The translations under genes and the position numbers were made by a program. The notes beneath the pieces were generated by a model, which was not told the DNA's origin, did no database searches, and was given only the letters and a program-made list of their open reading frames with translations. Source: Timema cristinae (Eukaryota > Arthropoda > Insecta > Phasmatodea > Timematidae). From it: DNA of 64,000 nucleotides. The stretch is taken from assembly GCA_039000515.1 (NCBI GenBank), contig JBCFYV010000012.1:40189429-40253428 (forward strand), written 5' to 3'. Positions 58,900 through 64,000 of this stretch are shown here, piece after piece. The number at the start of each line of letters is the position of its first letter. Positions within the stretch are counted from its first letter, which is position 1.

Positions 58900-59970
58900 T
58901 AGAAAAAGGTAGCCATTAGATGGCTAGTTTGTATTTTTTGTTAAACAATGTGTGATGAACTCTAGTCAGCGCTTTTATCTATTTGTGGTCACTTTAATAT
59001 TTTTAAGTTTAAATGGTTTGGTTATCGCTTGACAGCAAGCTTATATTTGATCGTAAATAATTTATCTTTTCTACTGTTGTCATCGCATTTATTCTTTTTT
59101 AGGTAACTTTGACGAGTTAAATTTAAATTGTTCGTTCATTAGATGCCATTGTTTGGTTATTTTAGGCCATATTCAGTAATTTTGTATCCAGGTCTCTGGT
59201 ATCATACTTTACTGTAGCTTAACTTGTCTCTAGGCTATCGATGGCTAGCTTGTTGCTGATTATAAATTAACTTATTGCCCGTCCGCGATATGGTATGACC
59301 CAATGTTCACTTTTTGTTTAACGTTAACTCCTGGCTAATAGGTAGGGCCAGCACTTGTTTGTTGTAAAATTGAAACCCATAACATATATATTGCTATGTT
59401 TTCTGGCCAGCCTTAGACTAGGAAAATTGCAAGCCTAATTCGTTATTTGAATAATGTAGTCATTTATGATTATGTGAGTCTGTTGTTCCCTTTTTGACGG
59501 TGCTTAAATTCCTTTTGCAACTTAATGTTTATATTTTGTTAATTAAGACTTATAGTCTTAGCCTTAACTGAGCCTATACCTACTCCCTTCAATCTCACCG
59601 CTCTACTATTGTATGTAGGCCTATTTATATATCACTTCTCATTTCTAATGTTTAATAAATGTCATATCCTTGCTATCCACTGCCTTTTATTTTATTTGGG
59701 GAAATTTAATGCTGGGGGTTACAATCTTGGGTAACCAATACACCTAGGCCTACATGAAAAAAATCAATTTTATATCACAACAAAACAATTTCTTTTAGGT
59801 TTTGGAAATTTTCACTCCCCACTCCCCCCATAACTCCAATCCACTGATCCTTGTTTTGAAATTATAGATATTCACTCTTTTAGTTAATTAAGGTTGTCCC
59901 TATATAAATATACCAATTTTATACCATAAAAGAAGGTATTTATTCTATTATTTTAATAATATTTTCACTG
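58900..59970. other. Noncoding block, weakly LTR-like
   Basis: The interval 58949-59724 starts TGTGATGAAC, contains TTTAATAAATG near 59652, and ends GGGGTTACA, which would fit an LTR. The match between ends is poor, no duplication flanks it, and no primer-binding site is certain. I leave it unassigned. Confidence 0.35.
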
Positions 59971-59974
59971 CTGT

Positions 59975-60150
59975 TGATGAGGAAGATGATGTTGGAATCT
60001 TGTTGGTGTCTAGCCTTAATACTTTTCCTATCTCCCTCCATGCAAATACTGGTACACTTCCTCTATATTCTAGTCCTCCCGATCATTAATTTGTATTTAA
60101 GTTTATAGCCTTAACTGGTACTAAAGCATGGTGCTAAAAACAAATAAATA
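59975..60150 (+). repeat. SINE family A copy, degraded
   Basis: Plus strand. TGATGAGGAAGATGATGTTGG, CTATCTCCCTCCATGCAAATAC body, CCGATCATTAATTTG, and tail TTAACTGGTACTAAAGCATGG plus TGCTAAAAACAAAT. The family order is kept from the middle to the 3' end. Confidence 0.65.
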
Positions 60151-60154
60151 GGTA

Positions 60155-61770
60155 AAATAAAATATAAAAAAACCTATGTTACACATATGTAGGCATGTCT
60201 AAGTTCCTTTGCAACGTTTCTCGGTCTTGGAGTGACATTGTTATCACACGAATGTATATAAAGTTTTTTTGATTACTTACTTGTTACTTCTGGCGTTCTA
60301 ATTGCCTTTTAATGGGAGATTAATTAATATATTTGTCTAAATATTTAGTATGTAAATGTAAATAAAGACTATGAACATAACATAATATGTGCAAGCTGTA
60401 TTACGTTGAATAAACACGATTTTAATTTTAATATGCATGCAAAAAACCGAACACGAAATATAGTTCATCTTTGAATTTAAGATTAAATGTATTCTGTAAT
60501 TACTCTTTGGACTGTAGTGGATTTTGCTATCAAGTAAGACAGAACAATATTAATTCTACACTCATATGGTTTAAGACCCAATATTTGAAAACATATTTTA
60601 TTGAATTTTAAAAGAAATTATTAGTCCTTTATGTTAACAGAACGTCGAAGCTATATCCATGCAAGATTTTAGTACCATCAATGTGGTGGTATTTGGGTTA
60701 AAGAGGAACATATATACACCAATTCTTGTTTATGTATATATACCAATTGATTTTTAGTGGATAAACAGTACTCGTTATGACTTCTTACTCTTAGGACATG
60801 TCACTGCCTCTCATTTGTATCTTATCGTTTTTAGATTAGTAATGTTCAAATTGAAAATATATCTGCCCCAAATGAAAACTTTAAAAACCATGCAAAATTA
60901 TGCAATTTATACTTTAGCTTAATACTGTTGTCAAAAAAAAACTTGGAAGGTCTTAACGCAGTTCAGACAGGTGGTTGAGGACTTTCCCTGCATAAGTCAG
61001 TGTTGACTGGTGTGAAAAAGAAGCTGTGTATAGGGATGTGGTATCGGAAGAAAAGTATCAATATTGTACTCATTAAAAGTATCGGAAGAAACGTATCGAT
61101 ACCGTACTAGTATTGAAAGTAAAGTATAGGTATCAAAACGCTTATAAACTTGTCTGTTTTGTCTGTTTGAGAAACTTTTGAGTTGACTACAAAATATTAT
61201 TTTGTTTAGTTTGTGATAACCATGCTCATTGATAAAGGAAGTAGACTGTTTGCTAAGCGCTTCGTCAGGTATTAGGTTGTATTGACAAACAAATATGAAA
61301 GTACAGAAATGAGTTATGGTAAAAGAGATTAAGTTTTAGAGTTGCTTCTGGCTTATCATGCAGAAAATGAGTGATATTTGAGAAATAGTAGATAGTAGAT
61401 TGTTCTACTTCCACTTCTTAAATATATCTATACCTAGCTTTAGATATACTGTATACCCTTTTAACCCCTTTTCTTACTTTCAAAAGGTTTGGAATAGCCA
61501 AAAATAAGCTTTCTCGAAGGTATATTTACCTTCACAGGTGGAGGGATAGTTAATTAAAGCTAAACAAAATAAATAGTAAGCTACCTTGCCCCACTTAGAC
61601 TTTTTCTATATTTAATCTGAAAATTTTACTAAAAACTCATACGATTTGAGAGATAAAATAATGTTCATTGTTGGAGAAATTCTCCGCCAAAGATCATAAA
61701 TGAAATAATAATTTGTACTCTTACAGAAAATCGAGAAAAGAGGAACATATCCGTTCACCAAATATCATAA
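60155..61770. other. AT-rich noncoding block
   Basis: It contains the short TATCGATA-type array listed below. The part after about 61600 is related to the long diverged repeat at 40.7-44.1 kb. No gene is recognised. Confidence 0.45.
61043..61135. repeat. TATCG-rich degenerate tandem repeat
   Basis: A unit of about 45 bp with GTATCGGAAGAAAxGTATC, ATAC/ATTGTACT and AAAGTA occurs about two and a half times. It resembles the sub-terminal repeats of some hAT elements, but no terminus is evident. Confidence 0.6.
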
Positions 61771-61850
61771 TAATCTATTTTATGTTTTTCTAATAGACCT
61801 ACAAATATATATATATTTGTAGGTCTATTAGAAAAACATAAAATAGATTA
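61771..61850. repeat. Perfect 80-bp palindrome
   Basis: Two 40-base arms are exact reverse complements with no spacer, centred between 61810 and 61811 on an (AT)n core. Key parts are ATGTTTTTCTAATAGACC in the left arm and its complement in the right. It can form a long hairpin or cruciform. Confidence 0.97.
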
Positions 61851-61907
61851 GTAATTTCTGAACCATAAGAAATATATATATATATTTCTTATGGATCAGA
61901 AATTACT
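61850..61907. repeat. 58-bp palindrome, one mismatch
   Basis: Arms of 29 bases are centred between 61878 and 61879, again on an (AT)n core. The only mismatched pair is 61862/61895. It abuts the 80-bp palindrome, sharing base 61850. Confidence 0.97.
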
Positions 61908-62624
61908 GTTTTAAGCAAATGCATTTTATATTAAATGTTTTTAATTTTAATTGTAAGCTACTTCCACTCTTCTCTCAAATAGTTGCATGGATATTATTAA
62001 AATTGTAATTTTGAGCTAATATAAGATACATTTAAATTCACTTGCATGGGGGAACGAGAGTTTATATTTTGTATGTAATGTTAAAGATACTTGTATTAAA
62101 TCTAAATCCTTAAAGCGTATTTTGAGAATTGATTCTTTCTTCCTTTTCCTTTGAGTAAACAACCCTTAATTTTATGGTTGGATATCACTTTTCAAGAATT
62201 ATTTGGGGGAGAATTATGAAAACCCCAAATACCATGTTTCAATCCAATCGGTAAAATGGTTTTGGCTCTAGGCCGAGATACATATAACAAAATAGATAGA
62301 TGGTATCGCTAAAACAACTGTTTCAGTGTCAGGGGGGGGGGGTCATGAAACTCTGATATTTATCAAAATCTTGATCTCAATTTTTTTTCACGATCACAAT
62401 AATTCTCTCTCCAAGAGATCGAGAAAATTTAAAATTGAAGCTCGTATATTTAATAATTTTACATGTTGAATTTTCACGTTCTCCACTTTTTATTAAAATG
62501 TCATATACTTTCCAATAGCTTATGAAAATATTCATACGAAATATAATAATAATTGATCCTAAAATTGATCTAATTTATTAAAATCACCCTAAAGTAGTTG
62601 TATTTAAAATTAATAGTCGATCCC

Positions 62625-62820
62625 CACGCTTTCAGAATTTTTTCTGTGAAGTCGTAGGTCTTGAACAGGGCCACTTTAATAAATAACTAGAAAATACAGT
62701 CTAGAAAACTGAGATTAACGGCAGGGGTGTTTATTGTCCTGACTACATGACACCTTTTATACATATATATTATCTTTTGATTCGCTGACAGCTGCGGCCA
62801 CTATTTTGGTATAGCTCTTT
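62625..62820 (+). repeat. SINE family C fragment
   Basis: Plus strand. GAAAACTGAGATTAACGGC, CTGACTACATGACACC, and GACAGCTGCGGCCAC match the body and end of the family C copies at 30.6 and 47.1 kb. The tRNA-like head is missing. Confidence 0.65.
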
Positions 62821-62824
62821 TACG

Positions 62825-63180
62825 GTCTTACGCTATTGAGTTTATATAAATACATATAGTTTTAATCTACCACCCTTATTACAATACTTAGCAATTACCT
62901 CAATAAATGCGGCTTGGGAAATTTTCACAAGGAAATAAAGAATGTTGTGCATGTAGGTTGTAACAAAATGCGGTTATGGTTTGCAACTCTGTTTCTATTG
63001 AAGCGAGACAAAAGTATTTTGTCACATAGGTTTTTTCTTTTTTACAGGAAATTGTTCATTTAACTAGAACGATGGAACGATGATACATGTATTTAGTTGA
63101 TGGACATTATCTTGGTAACGTTTTGGTTTTGCTCGAGAAAAATACTTGAAAATGTAGCCCAATTTGTGTGGTTCACTCAG
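62825..63180. other. Noncoding block
   Basis: There are no clear features. Overlapping open frames from about 63064 continue into the tandem array and are not credible genes. Confidence 0.45.
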
Positions 63181-63194
63181 TATGTGTGTTGGTG

Positions 63195-63480
63195 CAATGT
63201 AATTTTCATTTATAAGGTGGCATACACTGGTCCATATAGCATAGTATTGGCTCGGGACGCAATTTTTTTTCGTATTACACACATATCCGTAATGTATCAC
63301 ATCGGCTCGGTACTTATTTTATGTATGTTGCTTGAAACATGTCTTATAGCACCGTTGCAGCTCAATATGGATGTTTCTTAAGTTGGAATACACCTGTTCG
63401 CATCGTATCGGCTTGGTACATATTTATTAGTATTTGCACACACCTCTCCGTATTGAATCGTATCAGCTTGGTACTTAAGG
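63195..63480. repeat. Diverged tandem array, about 55-60-bp unit
   Basis: The landmark TATCGGCTTGGTAC or a variant recurs near 63244, 63300, 63404 and 63463, with ACACACCTxTCCGTATTG-type sequence between. Units are about 55-60 bp; the gap 63300-63404 holds a doubled, more diverged interval. Open frames on both strands across it are by-products. A single related unit lies inverted at 44524-44585. Confidence 0.8.
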
Positions 63481-63484
63481 CCCC

Positions 63485-64000
63485 TGGCCCTATCGAGTGA
63501 GAGTCTAAAACCTATTTTGTGGTATGGTGGGCGGGAGGTTGACAGGTGTGGCGTGGCTTCATAATCGACCAAAGTATCCTTCCGCGCCAGCAAGAACAGA
63601 TGGATCACGAAAACCGTAGATGGTAGACCTAGCTACCGGACGGTTCTTGCGGAAAAATCATAAGTTTGGAAATATCAGTTTTATCGAGAACGAATGAAAT
63701 TTTTATGTTAATATTTTCAACACCCTTTCTAAGATAATGTATAGATGTTTATAAATTGTAATTTTTTTTATTTTTTTGTTATGAAGCAGGAAGTTATCTA
63801 TTGAAATATGTAGATTTTATCGATATTTGGTCACTGTTAATATTATAGAGGAGGTGTGTATATAAAAATTACTGCTTAATCAACATGATTTTATATTCTT
63901 GAACAACCCGTTTCCGAAAATAAAATTGAAAAAAAATAAAAAATCTTTAAGATGACCGTTTGTTTCCATGGCTTTGCATTTCCACGCCACAGGAAAAGGG
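63485..64000. other. Noncoding block, GC-richer start
   Basis: 63480-63660 is distinctly less AT-rich (for example TGGTGGGCGGGAGG and TTCCGCGCCAGC) and carries no window repeat, so it may be regulatory. I see no specific motif cluster or exon. The rest is AT-rich. Confidence 0.4.

Larger units (their letters stand above)
61600..62430 (-). repeat. Minus-strand copy of the 40-44 kb repeat
   Basis: Read on the minus strand it has TATTGTGATC near 62400, GATTTTGATAAAT, CCCCCCCTGACACTGAAACAG, ATCTATCTA, GCCAAAACCATTTTACCGATTGG, and later TTATGATCTTTGGCGG near 61690. The same order is seen at 41880-42460. It is diverged and has no ORF. The palindromes at 61771-61907 lie inside it. Confidence 0.6.

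Noticed and set aside
58949..59724. LTR of about 776 bp
   Set aside because: Its ends match poorly, there is no target-site duplication and no sure primer-binding site. It is left as an unassigned block.
63064..63608. Overlapping frames of 76-94 codons
   Set aside because: They are produced by the 57-bp array on both strands.

Overview
This is an AT-rich stretch of animal nuclear genome with no complete protein-coding gene I can support. Non-coding DNA is crowded with microsatellites ((TA)n, (TAA)n, poly-C), dispersed tRNA-derived SINEs and decayed DNA transposons. The two Tc1/mariner-like transposase remnants (1505-2291 and 57076-58126) belong to types I associate mainly with arthropods, so an arthropod, possibly a chelicerate, is my best guess. 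This rests on transposon type and base composition only, and is weak. Nothing suggests bacteria, an organelle or a virus.

Layout. 1-12.5 kb: a broken DDE transposase, several copies of SINE family A (one with four exact-length 20-bp units inside it) and long AT microsatellites. 12.5-26 kb: more family A, a motif-dense promoter-like island near 16.0 kb, a CpG-richer possible 5' noncoding exon ending in a good splice donor (about 20.0-21.17 kb), and a cluster of SINE family B, two copies with clean target-site duplications. 26-40 kb: diverged tandem repeats, a four-unit inverted array, hAT and other SINE fragments (families C and D), an LTR-like GC-richer block with a 73-bp array, and the 3' end of a LINE reverse-transcriptase ORF. 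40-50 kb: a long diverged repeat (about 1.3-kb units), more SINEs, a broken Gag ORF on the minus strand and a 109-bp tandem array. 50 kb: a compact candidate divergent promoter with a short ATG-led ORF on each side, each ending at a splice-donor-like site. 50-64 kb: an LTR-like segment, a nested hAT remnant, a complete but broken mariner-like element with terminal inverted repeats of about 340 bp, two abutting palindromes (80 bp perfect, 58 bp with one mismatch) and a 57-bp satellite-like array.

The most notable observations are: SINE families A and B have unrelated heads but share a 3' tail with a CCCGAACGGG hairpin, which suggests mobilisation by one LINE; the 2.0-kb long-TIR mariner element; the back-to-back palindromes; and two promoter-like islands that may mark real genes whose bodies lie mainly outside the window or in introns here. 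SINE boundaries are by eye, and most are accurate to about 5-20 bases.
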